From NCBI GenBank assembly GCA_030533085.1, contig JAUNJZ010000024.1, positions 1 to 39,067 on the forward strand: a DNA stretch of 39,067 nt, in the 5' to 3' direction. Shown piece by piece: positions 17,800 through 25,923 of the stretch. Origin of the DNA: Synergistaceae bacterium. GTDB taxonomy: Bacteria; Synergistota; Synergistia; Synergistales; Synergistaceae. The translations under genes were made by a program, and so were the position numbers. The first letter of the stretch is position 1, and the number at the start of each line of letters is the position of its first letter. The notes beneath the pieces were generated by a model. It had not been told where the DNA came from and ran no database searches. It saw only the letters and a list, made by a program, of their open reading frames with translations.

Positions 17800-18498
17800 A
17801 TGGCTGAATATATTACCGTTGACAAGATAAGCTACGAAGTAAGAAGGAATGCGAGAAGAAAAAGAATCGCAATAGGAGTTGACGGGGAGGGACAATTTTT
17901 TATCGCATCTCCCCAGCAGACGCCGCGCTCGGAGCTTGAGGCGCTTCTGAGGGAAAACGGCGAGGATTTCCGCCGCAGGGTCATGCGCGGCAGAGCCCCG
18001 GAGAGCTTCGCGGCGCACAGCTATCTGGAGGGGGAAAAATTTTATTTTCAGGGGGAGCAGTATCCGCTGCGCTTCGCCCCGCCGGGTAAATGCCCCGCTT
18101 TTTCCTTTGAAGGCGGCGAGTTCATCTGCGCCGGAGAGGCTGAAAAAGAGGAGATAGCAAGCCGTTTCGAGCTATGGTACCGGCGCTGGCTGAGCGGAGC
18201 CATGCGGAAGGAGCTTCCGCCGCTCTGCAAAAAAATCGGCGTAGGGCCGCTGCGCGTTTCGCTGAAAAATGTCAGGACTCTCTGGGGAAGCTGCTCTTCG
18301 CTGAACAATATCACATTCAGCATAAGGCTGGCGCTCGTTCCTCCGCCTTTGAGAGAGTATGTGATGATCCATGAGCTATGTCACATGATAGAGATGAATC
18401 ATTCCGACAGATTCTGGAATGAAGTAGCTAAATACTGCCCCGATTACGCCGAACGCAGAAAAGAGCTGAAGCGTGACGGGAGTAAATATAAATGGTGA
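17800..18498 (+). CDS. YgjP-like zinc metallopeptidase (DUF45)
   Basis: Predicted cytoplasmic metal-dependent protease of the YgjP/WLM clan, 232 residues. The C-terminal third carries the zinc site: HELCHMIEMNH gives HExxH, followed by HSDRFW with the third histidine, as in SprT/YgjP proteins. NVRTLWGSCSS just before it is the conserved RWGSCS-type motif. The N-terminal half is a beta-rich region typical of DUF45. Start ATG has GGAG 5 nt upstream. The next gene begins 10 bp after its stop, so the two are cotranscribed. Physiological substrate unknown. Confidence 0.85.
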   Translation: MAEYITVDKISYEVRRNARRKRIAIGVDGEGQFFIASPQQTPRSELEALLRENGEDFRRRVMRGRAPESFAAHSYLEGEKFYFQGEQYPLRFAPPGKCPAFSFEGGEFICAGEAEKEEIASRFELWYRRWLSGAMRKELPPLCKKIGVGPLRVSLKNVRTLWGSCSSLNNITFSIRLALVPPPLREYVMIHELCHMIEMNHSDRFWNEVAKYCPDYAERRKELKRDGSKYKW

Positions 18499-18508
18499 GG
18501 CCTCAGCT

Positions 18509-19366
18509 TTGAAAAAGATTGACAACTTTTCTTACCCTGAAAATTTTATAAAATATCTTGGCACGAGCGGCGGACGCTTCTCAATGATACGTCAGTGCCG
18601 GAGCACCGGCGGCCTTTGGTTTCGCTACGGCGGCCTCAACGGGGTGATAGACCCGGGCTCCGGCTGCCTCGTGCGCATCTGCGCCGCCTATCCTCCGCTC
18701 GAGTCCGACGCGGTGGATATGATAATCCTGACGCACAAGCATATCGACCACAGTACGGACGCGAATGTCCTCATCGAGTGCATGACGCACGGCGGCTTTG
18801 AGGAACGCGGCCTGCTGGTGGCCCCCGACGACGCGCTGAACGGCGACGACCCGGTCGTCATGAAATACAGCCGGAAAAAGGCTTCGCGGGTTGAGATACC
18901 GCGCGACGGCGAGCTGATCGCGCTTGGAAATGGCGTGACCGCCGAGCCGGTAACGCATCTGCATCACGGCGTCGACTGCTTTGGCTATATCTTCCGCAAG
19001 GAGGGGCTGGCAGAATGGGGGATCATAGGCGACACACGCATGATGGAGCATTTCAGCCGCCGCTACGCGAACTGTGATCTGATATCCATCAACACCACAT
19101 TCCCGAACAGAAAGCTGCGCCTTGACCACACCTCAGTCGAAGAGGTGAGGGAGCTGCTTCAGGAGCTGCACCCCAAAACCACGATACTTACGCATCTTGG
19201 AGCGATGCTCACATCGGAGGAGGGGGCCCCCTTCCTGATAGACCTGGACACGGAAAGGACGCATGTCGTAGCCGCCACAGACGGAATGGTCGTCGACCTG
19301 GACGATATGAGCATCTACGGCGAGGAAGAAAAGCCGCGCCCAGAAACCCGTTATTACCGCTGCTGA
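18509..19366 (+). CDS. MBL-fold metallo-hydrolase
   Basis: Metallo-beta-lactamase-fold enzyme. THKHIDHS (H76, H78, D80 and H81 of the 285-aa product) is the HxHxDH metal motif. Further ligands are probably in THLHHGVD and GDTRMM, and THLGAM near the end closes the site. The layout resembles general UlaG/RNase Z-like hydrolases; substrate unknown. I chose a TTG start at 18509 because GGTGAGG lies 8 nt upstream and it falls 10 bp after the previous stop. A GTG at 18473 would add 12 residues overlapping the previous gene and lacks a ribosome site. Second gene of a two-gene unit ending in a strong terminator. Confidence 0.82.
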   Translation: MKKIDNFSYPENFIKYLGTSGGRFSMIRQCRSTGGLWFRYGGLNGVIDPGSGCLVRICAAYPPLESDAVDMIILTHKHIDHSTDANVLIECMTHGGFEERGLLVAPDDALNGDDPVVMKYSRKKASRVEIPRDGELIALGNGVTAEPVTHLHHGVDCFGYIFRKEGLAEWGIIGDTRMMEHFSRRYANCDLISINTTFPNRKLRLDHTSVEEVRELLQELHPKTTILTHLGAMLTSEEGAPFLIDLDTERTHVVAATDGMVVDLDDMSIYGEEEKPRPETRYYRC

Positions 19367-19384
19367 ATGTCTTTTTTCAGAGAT

Positions 19385-19425
19385 AAATGCTCCCGCCGTA
19401 ATTAGGCGCGGGGCATTTTATTTTT
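19385..19425 (+). terminator. Rho-independent terminator of the MBL hydrolase operon
   Basis: Long hairpin with AAATGC/GCATTT outer arms and a GC-rich inner stem (CCCGCC against GGCG.CGGG, one bulge), 19385-19419, followed by TTTTATTTTTAT on the plus strand. Confidence 0.88.
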
Positions 19426-19441
19426 ATCCGGCGCTGAGCCG

Positions 19442-20026
19442 TTACAGGAAAAAGAGCCTGATAATTATTACGATGGTGACGACTATGTTGACGCGGATGG
19501 AATATATCTCTTCCTCGCGCGCCCTTTTAGGGTCGAAGGGCTTTTCCTCGGGCGACGGCGCGGGAAAGCCTCCGCGCGGCCAGGGGAAGAGCGGCGGCAC
19601 CATTCTTTTATATTCGGCGTAGCTGTCGCCGAATTTTTCAGAGAGAAAATCTTCCTCAGCCGGTATGACGATAAGAGAATAAAGCAACAGAAAGGCAACG
19701 ACGAAGGCTCCGACCCAGCCCCAGCTCACCATCAGCGACCAGCCGAGCCCCATCACCGCGTTTCCGGCGTAGAGCGGATTGCGCACCCACTTATACGGCC
19801 CCCAGGTCACAAGCACCGGCGCGCCTATCACCTCAGTCCGGTATTTCGGTATAAAGCCCGCGGCCCAGAAGCGGAGCAGCTGTCCGGCCAGCACCAGCAT
19901 CAGTCCTAGTGTAAATCTCAGCGGCTCAAAGCTTCCGGGAAAAATGAGTATCCCGGCGGCGAATACCCCCCAGAAAAGCCCTCTGCCTTTAAATGCCATC
20001 GAACTGACGCTTTTATTTATTTTCAT
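19442..20026 (-). CDS. Isoprenylcysteine carboxyl methyltransferase (ICMT)-family membrane methyltransferase
   Basis: Small integral membrane methyltransferase, 194 residues with four to five hydrophobic helices. The C-terminal family signature is present: GPYKWVRNPLYAGN, then a PAEE stretch and FGDSYAEYKRMVPP, the SAM-binding region shared by ICMT and PEMT proteins. Bacterial members act on unknown small substrates or lipids rather than on prenylated proteins. It overlaps the end of the flippase-like gene by 14 bp, so the two are coupled. A last hydrophobic helix near the C-terminus (IVVTIVIIIRLFFL) is an extra membrane anchor. Confidence 0.8.
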   Translation of the reverse strand: MKINKSVSSMAFKGRGLFWGVFAAGILIFPGSFEPLRFTLGLMLVLAGQLLRFWAAGFIPKYRTEVIGAPVLVTWGPYKWVRNPLYAGNAVMGLGWSLMVSWGWVGAFVVAFLLLYSLIVIPAEEDFLSEKFGDSYAEYKRMVPPLFPWPRGGFPAPSPEEKPFDPKRAREEEIYSIRVNIVVTIVIIIRLFFL

Positions 20027-21083
20027 CAGCTTTCTCTGCCCTCTCTATCGTTTTTTCTTCCTCCGTCATGACCCTGTTCGCGCCGCCCCAGCCGAGCATC
20101 CTGATAACGATAAATGTGCCGATGGCGATGCCGGTATATTCGGTCAGCAGACGCCATGTGACCGCCATGATCCCCGCTACGCTCCACGGAACGAAGAGTC
20201 CGAATACGGCGACCGCTCCCCCCTCAGCCGCCCCGCTCGCCCCTGGCGTGGGTACGAAATAGAGCAGGAATATCAATAGAGACTCGGCAAGAATACATTG
20301 CAGATAATTTACGCTGAAGCCCGCCGCGAGTATGAGGCAGGGCATAACGGACATGTAGACGAGCTGATGCAGCGCGGCAATGGCTATCGACAGGAAAAAC
20401 CACCATCTGCCGGTAGAGAGGAAGAGCTTTATATTTGTGTTGTAGGCGTCTATTTCGCGGTTTATCCAGCGCGCGGCGCGCAGAAGGTACTTCGCCTTCA
20501 TTGCCCCGATATGCTTTACCCACACAAGGACGGCGTTCACCCAATGCTTTATCCATTGCGGACGGATGACGCTGACTATAAGAAGGAAGGCGCAGCCGAG
20601 TATGAAAAGAACGACATAGCCGGCATACCAGCGCATATAAATATATTTGTGCAGTATCTCCCTGTCGGCAATCAGCGAGAAAGGCACCACCAGAGCCAGC
20701 AGGAAAAGTATCTGGAGCGTGCGCACCAGCGTTATCGCCACAGACTTGCCAACGGAGACGCCGTTTTTATAAAGCAGATATATCTGGAAGGGGCCGCCGC
20801 CGCTCTGCATGGGGGTGATAGCGCAGCCGAAATAATTTATCCAGACGACGGAGAGCGTACACTTAAATGAGAGCTTCTCGCCAGCCGCGCGCGCAAGCGC
20901 CATGAATTTGCATGCGTCAAGCAGCCAGCCTAAGACGACCAGCGCGGCTGCGCAAAGCAGCAGCGTGGGATTGGCGTTTTTGAGCATCACGAAGGTCGAA
21001 GCGTCTATACTCCAAAATAGGACTCCGACTACTGATAGTATGACGATTATTACAAAAATTGAAAAACTTTTTTGGACGGTCAT
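20013..21083 (-). CDS. UPF0104/LPG-synthase TM-type membrane protein (flippase-like)
   Basis: Polytopic inner-membrane protein of 356 residues with about eight hydrophobic helices. It belongs to the family of the membrane domain of lysyl-phosphatidylglycerol synthase (MprF N-terminal half, AglD-like). Signature stretches are WINYFGCAITPMQSGGGPFQ near residue 85 and FVPTPGASGAAEGG near residue 275. No synthase domain is attached, so it is more likely a lipid or glycolipid translocator than an aminoacyl-lipid synthase. GGGAGG lies 6 nt before the ATG. It shares a transcript with the membrane methyltransferase, which hints at a common lipid substrate (inference). Confidence 0.82.
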   Translation of the reverse strand: MTVQKSFSIFVIIVILSVVGVLFWSIDASTFVMLKNANPTLLLCAAALVVLGWLLDACKFMALARAAGEKLSFKCTLSVVWINYFGCAITPMQSGGGPFQIYLLYKNGVSVGKSVAITLVRTLQILFLLALVVPFSLIADREILHKYIYMRWYAGYVVLFILGCAFLLIVSVIRPQWIKHWVNAVLVWVKHIGAMKAKYLLRAARWINREIDAYNTNIKLFLSTGRWWFFLSIAIAALHQLVYMSVMPCLILAAGFSVNYLQCILAESLLIFLLYFVPTPGASGAAEGGAVAVFGLFVPWSVAGIMAVTWRLLTEYTGIAIGTFIVIRMLGWGGANRVMTEEEKTIERAEKADENK

Positions 21084-21128
21084 ATCTGCCCTCCCTGAAA
21101 AACCGCCTCTTATGATACCACAAGCGCC

Positions 21129-21815
21129 CTATTTTAACATAGGCTGAACTGCCGGCAGAGAGAAAAAATCCTCCGATATACGCGGCAGCCCGTCGCGCCA
21201 CGCCAGAGCAGCCGCTTTCGTGCGGTCCGTAAGGTCAAGCTTTCTCAGCAGGTGGCTCACATGATTTTTCACAGTTTTTTCTGAGAGAATCATACGCTGG
21301 GATATCTCCCTGTTCGTAAGGCCGTGAGAGAGCCAGTAAAGCACCTCGCGTTCTCGCGGCGTTACTTCGCGCAGCGGGTCTTCGCGGGATTCCTCCACAT
21401 CGGCAGGAGCGATGGAAGCCAGCGCCTCCGTGCTTATATAGCGTTCGCCGCGCACCACGGAGCGAAGCGCGCCCAGCAGCTCGGCCACGCTCCCGGCCTC
21501 CGACATTATGCCGACGCTAGTGCTCGCGCTTGCCAGTGAGATCAGATCCCCCGTCGGCTCCTGTACGATGAATAGTATATGGATATCTTTCAGCCTGCGG
21601 CGCATCTCGCGTAAAATCTGGATAATCTCCGGATCAGGGCGAGGCTGATGTATAACGATCACGTCGGGACGCATCGCAAGCAGCGAGCGCAAAACCTTTG
21701 AGCTTGTGTCGCCGCGCACGCTCACGTCCAAATCCTCCTCAGAGGCAAGCACGAGCCTGAGCGCGTCGGTAAAGAGAGCGTTCGTATCCGTCAGAACAAT
21801 TTTGTTTTTTCTCAA
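21129..21815 (-). CDS. LuxR/NarL-type response regulator with degenerate receiver
   Basis: Two-domain regulator of 228 residues. The C-terminal part (about 150-210) is a standard LuxR HTH (TPREREVLYWLSHGLTNREI, then SEKTVKNHVSHLLRKLD). The N-terminal ~125 residues have the length and strand pattern of a receiver, but the key residues are gone. At the phosphorylation site (VIVIHQPRP) the aspartate is His56, the switch Ser/Thr is replaced (LFIVQEP), and the conserved lysine is replaced in GIMSEAG. It is therefore probably not phosphorylated and may respond by other means. Start TTG with GGGGG upstream. No histidine kinase is nearby. It is divergent from the TtcA-like gene across a 66-bp AT-rich gap. 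Confidence 0.88.
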   Translation of the reverse strand: MRKNKIVLTDTNALFTDALRLVLASEEDLDVSVRGDTSSKVLRSLLAMRPDVIVIHQPRPDPEIIQILREMRRRLKDIHILFIVQEPTGDLISLASASTSVGIMSEAGSVAELLGALRSVVRGERYISTEALASIAPADVEESREDPLREVTPREREVLYWLSHGLTNREISQRMILSEKTVKNHVSHLLRKLDLTDRTKAAALAWRDGLPRISEDFFSLPAVQPMLK

Positions 21816-21881
21816 TTCCGCATCCCCCAGCTCAATATTTTATGATAGGATTATAAATTATAATCGCCCGAAAAGGAGGAA

Positions 21882-22646
21882 ATGCCGCTGAAAAAAGATT
21901 TTGAGGAAAGCTACCCTCTCTCAAAAAAAATATCCCGCTTTGCCGGCGAAGCCATAAGGGATTATAGCATGATAAAAGCCGGCGACAGCATATTGATTGG
22001 ACTCTCCGGAGGAAAAGACAGTCTGCTGCTCTCCCTCGCGCTGGCGGCGCTGAGAAAACGCAGCCCGGTGAAATTCACTCTGCGCGCCTGCCTCATAGAC
22101 CAGAGCGACGGCTCTATGGAGCCGGAAAAGCTGACTGAATATCTCGCTCTTCTTGACATACCGCTCACGATAATAACGCATCCGACCTACCGGATAATGA
22201 AAGAGCGCGGCGAGCGCTCTCCATGCAGCCTATGCGCCAATCTCAGGCGCGGCATACTCGCGGGGGCGGCAAAGGAGCTGGGCTGCGGCGTTATAGCGCT
22301 CGGCCACCACAAGGACGACGCGGCGGAGACGGTTCTGCTCAATCTCTTCTACGGAGGGCGCTTCAAATGCTTCCACCCGCATCTCTACATGAGCCGGACG
22401 AAAACACGCGTCATCAGGCCGCTCATATATGTAGAAGAGAGAAATATCGCGTTGGAGGCTGAGAGGCTGAAGCTTCCGGTCGTCAGCTCCTGCTGCCCAT
22501 ACGGGGATAAGTCAAAGAGAAAGGATGTAAAGGAGAAAATCAGCGCGCTGGAAAAGGAGCTTCCGGAGCTGAAAAGCAACATCATACATGCGCTGAAAAA
22601 TCTGAAAAGCGATGAGAGCTGGCCTCCCGGAATGTTGAACGAATAA
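21882..22646 (+). CDS. TtcA/TilS-family tRNA thiolation enzyme (TtcA-like)
   Basis: ATP-pyrophosphatase of the TtcA group, which inserts sulfur into a tRNA cytidine using an Fe-S cluster. The PP-loop SGGKDS is at residues 42-47, the Cys motif CSLCANLRRGIL near 113, and the family motif GHHKDDAAETVLLNLFYGG follows. A Cys pair in SSCCPYG lies towards the C-terminus, with a charged tail. At 254 residues it is shorter than E. coli TtcA but typical of the short anaerobe version. GGAGG is only 2 nt before the ATG, an unusually short spacing with no better in-frame start nearby. A TATAAT at 21859-21864 is the likely -10. Confidence 0.85.
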   Translation: MPLKKDFEESYPLSKKISRFAGEAIRDYSMIKAGDSILIGLSGGKDSLLLSLALAALRKRSPVKFTLRACLIDQSDGSMEPEKLTEYLALLDIPLTIITHPTYRIMKERGERSPCSLCANLRRGILAGAAKELGCGVIALGHHKDDAAETVLLNLFYGGRFKCFHPHLYMSRTKTRVIRPLIYVEERNIALEAERLKLPVVSSCCPYGDKSKRKDVKEKISALEKELPELKSNIIHALKNLKSDESWPPGMLNE

Positions 22647-22688
22647 AAAAGCAAGCGCCGCCTTCAATGATAAAAGGCGGCTGACGCT
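22645..22688 (-). terminator. Probable terminator of the nif3-trpS-scpAB-rluB operon
   Basis: Hairpin GCCGCCTT/AAGGCGGC (22657-22664 and 22674-22681), with an outer AGC/GCT pair. On the minus strand GCTTGC and then six T (22645-22650) follow. It lies between the convergent rluB and TtcA-like genes and overlaps the TtcA stop region. Confidence 0.65.
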
Positions 22689-22726
22689 GAAGCGGCAAGA
22701 TCGTGCAAGGAGGTATATCCGCCCCG

Positions 22727-23458
22727 CTATACGCTTTTCCCTTCCCTGATATAACGCCAAAGGGTATCGCGATCTACTGAAATGAATTCGCCGGTGGGCA
22801 GTTCTTTTAATGTCAAATTGCCGATTTTGCGGCGAAATAGCCGCCGTACATCGTTGTCCAGCGCGCGCGCCATAAGCCGTATCTCGCGCTTTATACCCTC
22901 CCCAAGGACGACCTCGAAGCAGCATTGCAGCGGCCTCCGCGCCAGGCGGCGCACGGAAAGCGGCTTCAGAAAATGCCCCTCCGCGCTGACTCCTTTCGTC
23001 CACTGGATAAGCTTCTCCTCATCCAGCGGACGCCTCAGCTCCACCTCGTAGCACTTGCTGAAGCCGTTCCTCGGATGTATGAGCTCCTGCGAAAAAAGGC
23101 CGTCGTTCGTGAGAATAATAAGCCCCTCGCTGTCGCGATCCAGCCGCCCCACCGGAAAGAGACGCAGCCGGTCCATCGATGGGGGCAGAATGTCTATCAC
23201 CGTGCGCTCGCGCGAATCCTCCACAGCGGAGAGTATCCCGGCAGGCTTGTTAAAGATAAGATATGTCGGCTCTGCCGGCGAGAGGTCGCGGCCATCAAGC
23301 GTAACGGTATCCCCCGCCGCAATCCTGCGCCCAGGCTCCGTCACGATTTCGCCGTTGACGCGCACGCGGCCTGCCGCTATAAATTCCTCCACCTTGCGGC
23401 GCGCCCCGGCTCCGCACATCGCAAGATATCTATTCAGGCGTATGCCTTCGTCACTCAT
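22727..23458 (-). CDS. rluB: Pseudouridine synthase, RsuA/RluB family
   Basis: Modifies a uridine in ribosomal RNA, most likely 23S. The N-terminal S4 RNA-binding domain (about 5-60, RLNRYLAMCGAGARRKVEEFI) precedes the catalytic domain, where GRLDRDSEGLIILTNDG holds the catalytic aspartate (second D of RLDRD). The later stretches GIKREIRLMA and the closing LKELPTGEF are family typical. Length 243 is normal. The ATG overlaps the end of scpB by 8 bp with GGAGG upstream, so it is the last gene of the operon. RluB and RsuA are hard to separate by eye; the scpAB linkage favours RluB. Confidence 0.88.
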   Translation of the reverse strand: MSDEGIRLNRYLAMCGAGARRKVEEFIAAGRVRVNGEIVTEPGRRIAAGDTVTLDGRDLSPAEPTYLIFNKPAGILSAVEDSRERTVIDILPPSMDRLRLFPVGRLDRDSEGLIILTNDGLFSQELIHPRNGFSKCYEVELRRPLDEEKLIQWTKGVSAEGHFLKPLSVRRLARRPLQCCFEVVLGEGIKREIRLMARALDNDVRRLFRRKIGNLTLKELPTGEFISVDRDTLWRYIREGKSV

Positions 23459-24053
23459 CCTTCAATCCTCCGAGGTATCTTTCCTCGCCGTCGCTTTCAA
23501 CAAGCGCCTGCGGCTCATTTTCGTCTTCGTCCTCATAATCCGCGCGCAGCTCTTCAAGAGTTGGCAGAGCGCTGATACTTGAAAGACCGAAAATTTCAAG
23601 AAATTTGTTCGTCGTGCGGTACCGGCGCGCCGACTTTCGCGCGCCATCATTGCGTGGGCGGTCGATAAGGCCGTTTTTCAGCAGCGTCTCAACAACGCGG
23701 TCGCAGCGCACGGAGCGTATCTCCTCAATCTCCGCCATCGTCACCGGCTGGTTATAGGCTATGACCGAAAGCGTCTCCAGCGCCGCGCGTGAGAGACGGA
23801 TACGCTGCATTGAAAGAAATGCCGAAAAGCTTTCGACGATGTCCGCATGTTCAGGAGCTGTGGCCATCTGCCAGCCTCCCGCCAGATTCAGCAGCGTAAG
23901 GCCGCCGCCGCGGGAATAAAGCTCGCGCAGATTATTTATCGCCCGCGCCGCGCGCTCCTCCGAAACTCCGAGATGTTCCGCGATAGCGAGCGCCGAGACG
24001 GGCTGAGTCGAGACGAAAAGCAGCGCCTCTGTCTGCCGTTCAAGCAAATCCAT
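23451..24053 (-). CDS. scpB: ScpB, segregation and condensation protein B
   Basis: Kleisin-associated subunit of the SMC-ScpAB condensin, acting in chromosome folding and segregation. Two winged-helix domains are visible (about 1-80 with LFVSTQPVSALAIAEHL; about 85-165 with RAALETLSVIAYNQPVT and YRTTNKFLEIFGL), followed by an acidic tail. I chose the ATG at 24053 (200 aa), preceded by GGAAGGG and 13 bp after the scpA stop. A longer frame reaches back into scpA without a ribosome site. The operon order scpA-scpB-rluB is common in bacteria. Confidence 0.93.
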   Translation of the reverse strand: MDLLERQTEALLFVSTQPVSALAIAEHLGVSEERAARAINNLRELYSRGGGLTLLNLAGGWQMATAPEHADIVESFSAFLSMQRIRLSRAALETLSVIAYNQPVTMAEIEEIRSVRCDRVVETLLKNGLIDRPRNDGARKSARRYRTTNKFLEIFGLSSISALPTLEELRADYEDEDENEPQALVESDGEERYLGGLKDE

Positions 24054-24066
24054 AGCTTCCCTTCCG

Positions 24067-24861
24067 TCAGCAGGCTGCAATTTCAACACCTCCAAGCGTT
24101 TCAGGCTGAATAATATGCACCTCTCCCATGCGCGACAGCTCAAGCAACGCCAGCAGCGTAACGATAAGCGTCTTCGGGTTGCGGTCTGTCAGAAGCTCCG
24201 CCAGCGGAAGTGTGCGCCCGCAGGCTACGATGCGCCGCAGCTCCTCCATACGCTCCTCGATCTGCCGCTCTTCCGGCACGGCGTCTGGGATCTCATCCCA
24301 CAGCATAGCCTCTCCGTCGTACTCTGCCGCGCGGATACGCTCCTCGTACCTCGCGCATGTCTCCCACCAGCGGGAGGCCAGCGTCTCAAGGTCGCCTATA
24401 TCGTAATAATAATTATCCTCCACGTCGGTCACACGCAGAAAAGAACGCTCCCGCTCCTCCTTGAAAGCGGCCAGACGGCGCGCCGCCGCTCGATAGGGAC
24501 GGTAACGCCCGATGATAAAGCGCAGCTCTTCCTCGGATTCTACCGCTTCATCATCGGGCAGAAGCTCTGAGGAATCCTCCGGCTCCTGTCCCGGAAACAG
24601 CGAATGGACTTTACGCAGCAGCAGGCGGCTCGCGAAAGAAAAAAATTCCGCCATCTCATTCAGCGTCGCCCCCTTCGCGCGCACCAGAAAATCAATATAC
24701 TGAGTGACCAGCTCAGTCAGATTAAGCGACAGCGCGTCCATCTCCCGCGCCTCAACCAGATGGCAGAGCAAATCAAGCGGCCCGGAAAAACCGCTCAGCC
24801 TTACTTCAAAACCGGCCTGCGCATTTTCAGCGCCGCTTTCAGGGATATTGTCCGCTGCCAC
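24067..24861 (-). CDS. scpA: ScpA, kleisin subunit of the SMC condensin
   Basis: Bridges the SMC heads and binds ScpB. The 264 residues open with the family signature FSGPLDLLCHLVEARE (about 25-40), have a long acidic middle and end in a winged-helix region (TLIVTLLALLELSRMGEVHIIQ). The start is GTG, placed directly after the trpS stop (TAG-GTG), with GGAGG 5 nt upstream inside the trpS end, so translation is coupled to trpS. Length is normal. Confidence 0.93.
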   Translation of the reverse strand: MAADNIPESGAENAQAGFEVRLSGFSGPLDLLCHLVEAREMDALSLNLTELVTQYIDFLVRAKGATLNEMAEFFSFASRLLLRKVHSLFPGQEPEDSSELLPDDEAVESEEELRFIIGRYRPYRAAARRLAAFKEERERSFLRVTDVEDNYYYDIGDLETLASRWWETCARYEERIRAAEYDGEAMLWDEIPDAVPEERQIEERMEELRRIVACGRTLPLAELLTDRNPKTLIVTLLALLELSRMGEVHIIQPETLGGVEIAAC

Positions 24862-25866
24862 CTATGCCTCCCCGTGTATGAGATTCATCGCGGAATAAAC
24901 GTCTTCCATCGTTGCGGCGGCTACTTCGCGCGCGCGGGCAGCGCCGCTTTCCAGGATCTGTCTGAGGTCGTCGGGGCGTTTCGCCAGCTCCGCGCGGCGT
25001 TTCTGAATCGGGTCCATCATCTCAGCAAGGTGCGTCATCAGCTTTTTCTTGCAATCAACGCAGCCGATTCCCGCGGTAAGGCAGCCCTCGTGTATCTCCG
25101 CCAGCTCCTGCGCGTCCCTGTTGAAGAACTTGTGCACGTCCCAGACGGGACACTTCTCCGGCGTACCCTTATCCGTCCTGCGTTCGCGCGCCGGGTCGGT
25201 CATCATTGTGCGGACCTTGCCCCAGATAGTATCCATATCTTCGGCAATCTGTAAGGAATTGCCGTAGGACTTGCTCATCTTCCTCCCATCTGTGCCGGGC
25301 ATCTTCGCGGCTGGGGTGAGCAGCGTTTCCGGCTCAGGGAAGATATCGCCGTAAAAGCTGTTGAAACGGCGCGCGACCTCGCGCGTCAGCTCAAGATGCG
25401 CGCTCTGATCCTCGCCGACAGGCACCCCCCACGACTTATAAAGCAGAATATCCCCCGCCATCAGCACGGGATAGCCGAGAAAGGCATAGGTCGAAAGATC
25501 CTTGTTCTGCAAATTCAAAATCTGCTCCTTATATGTTGGGCAGCGCTGAAGCCAGCCAAGCGGAGTGATCATCGACAGCGCAAGATGAATTTCCGCGTGC
25601 TGTTTGACGTGCGATTGAACGAAAATCGAAGATTTTCCCGGGTCTACGCCAACCGCAAGCCAGTCAAGCAGGATCTCGTAACAATTCTCCTTCACCTTGC
25701 CGGGATCCGCATAATCGGACATCATAGCGTGCCAGTCAACTATACCCCAAAAACAATCATACTCATTCTGCAGCTTCACCCAGTTGATAAGCGCCCCGGC
25801 CATGTGACCGTAATGGAGCCGCCCCGTCGGCCTCATGCCGCTGAACATCCTCTTTCGCTCAACCAT
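24862..25866 (-). CDS. trpS: Tryptophanyl-tRNA synthetase
   Basis: Charges tRNA-Trp; class I synthetase of 334 residues, the usual length. GRLHYGH at residues 15-21 is the HIGH-type signature, and MSKSYGN near residue 200 is the KMSKS loop. IVDWHAMMSDY and VPVGEDQSAHLELTREVA are conserved active-site stretches. The tail carries a Cys pair (CVDCKKKL) seen in bacterial TrpS. It lies 57 bp after nif3 and abuts scpA, so it is produced from the upstream promoter. I see no T-box of its own. Confidence 0.97.
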   Translation of the reverse strand: MVERKRMFSGMRPTGRLHYGHMAGALINWVKLQNEYDCFWGIVDWHAMMSDYADPGKVKENCYEILLDWLAVGVDPGKSSIFVQSHVKQHAEIHLALSMITPLGWLQRCPTYKEQILNLQNKDLSTYAFLGYPVLMAGDILLYKSWGVPVGEDQSAHLELTREVARRFNSFYGDIFPEPETLLTPAAKMPGTDGRKMSKSYGNSLQIAEDMDTIWGKVRTMMTDPARERRTDKGTPEKCPVWDVHKFFNRDAQELAEIHEGCLTAGIGCVDCKKKLMTHLAEMMDPIQKRRAELAKRPDDLRQILESGAARAREVAAATMEDVYSAMNLIHGEA

Positions 25867-25923
25867 TGCAATACTTCCTTTCTATACATGCAGATTCCAG
25901 CTGTCTGCCGGAGAATTTACTGA

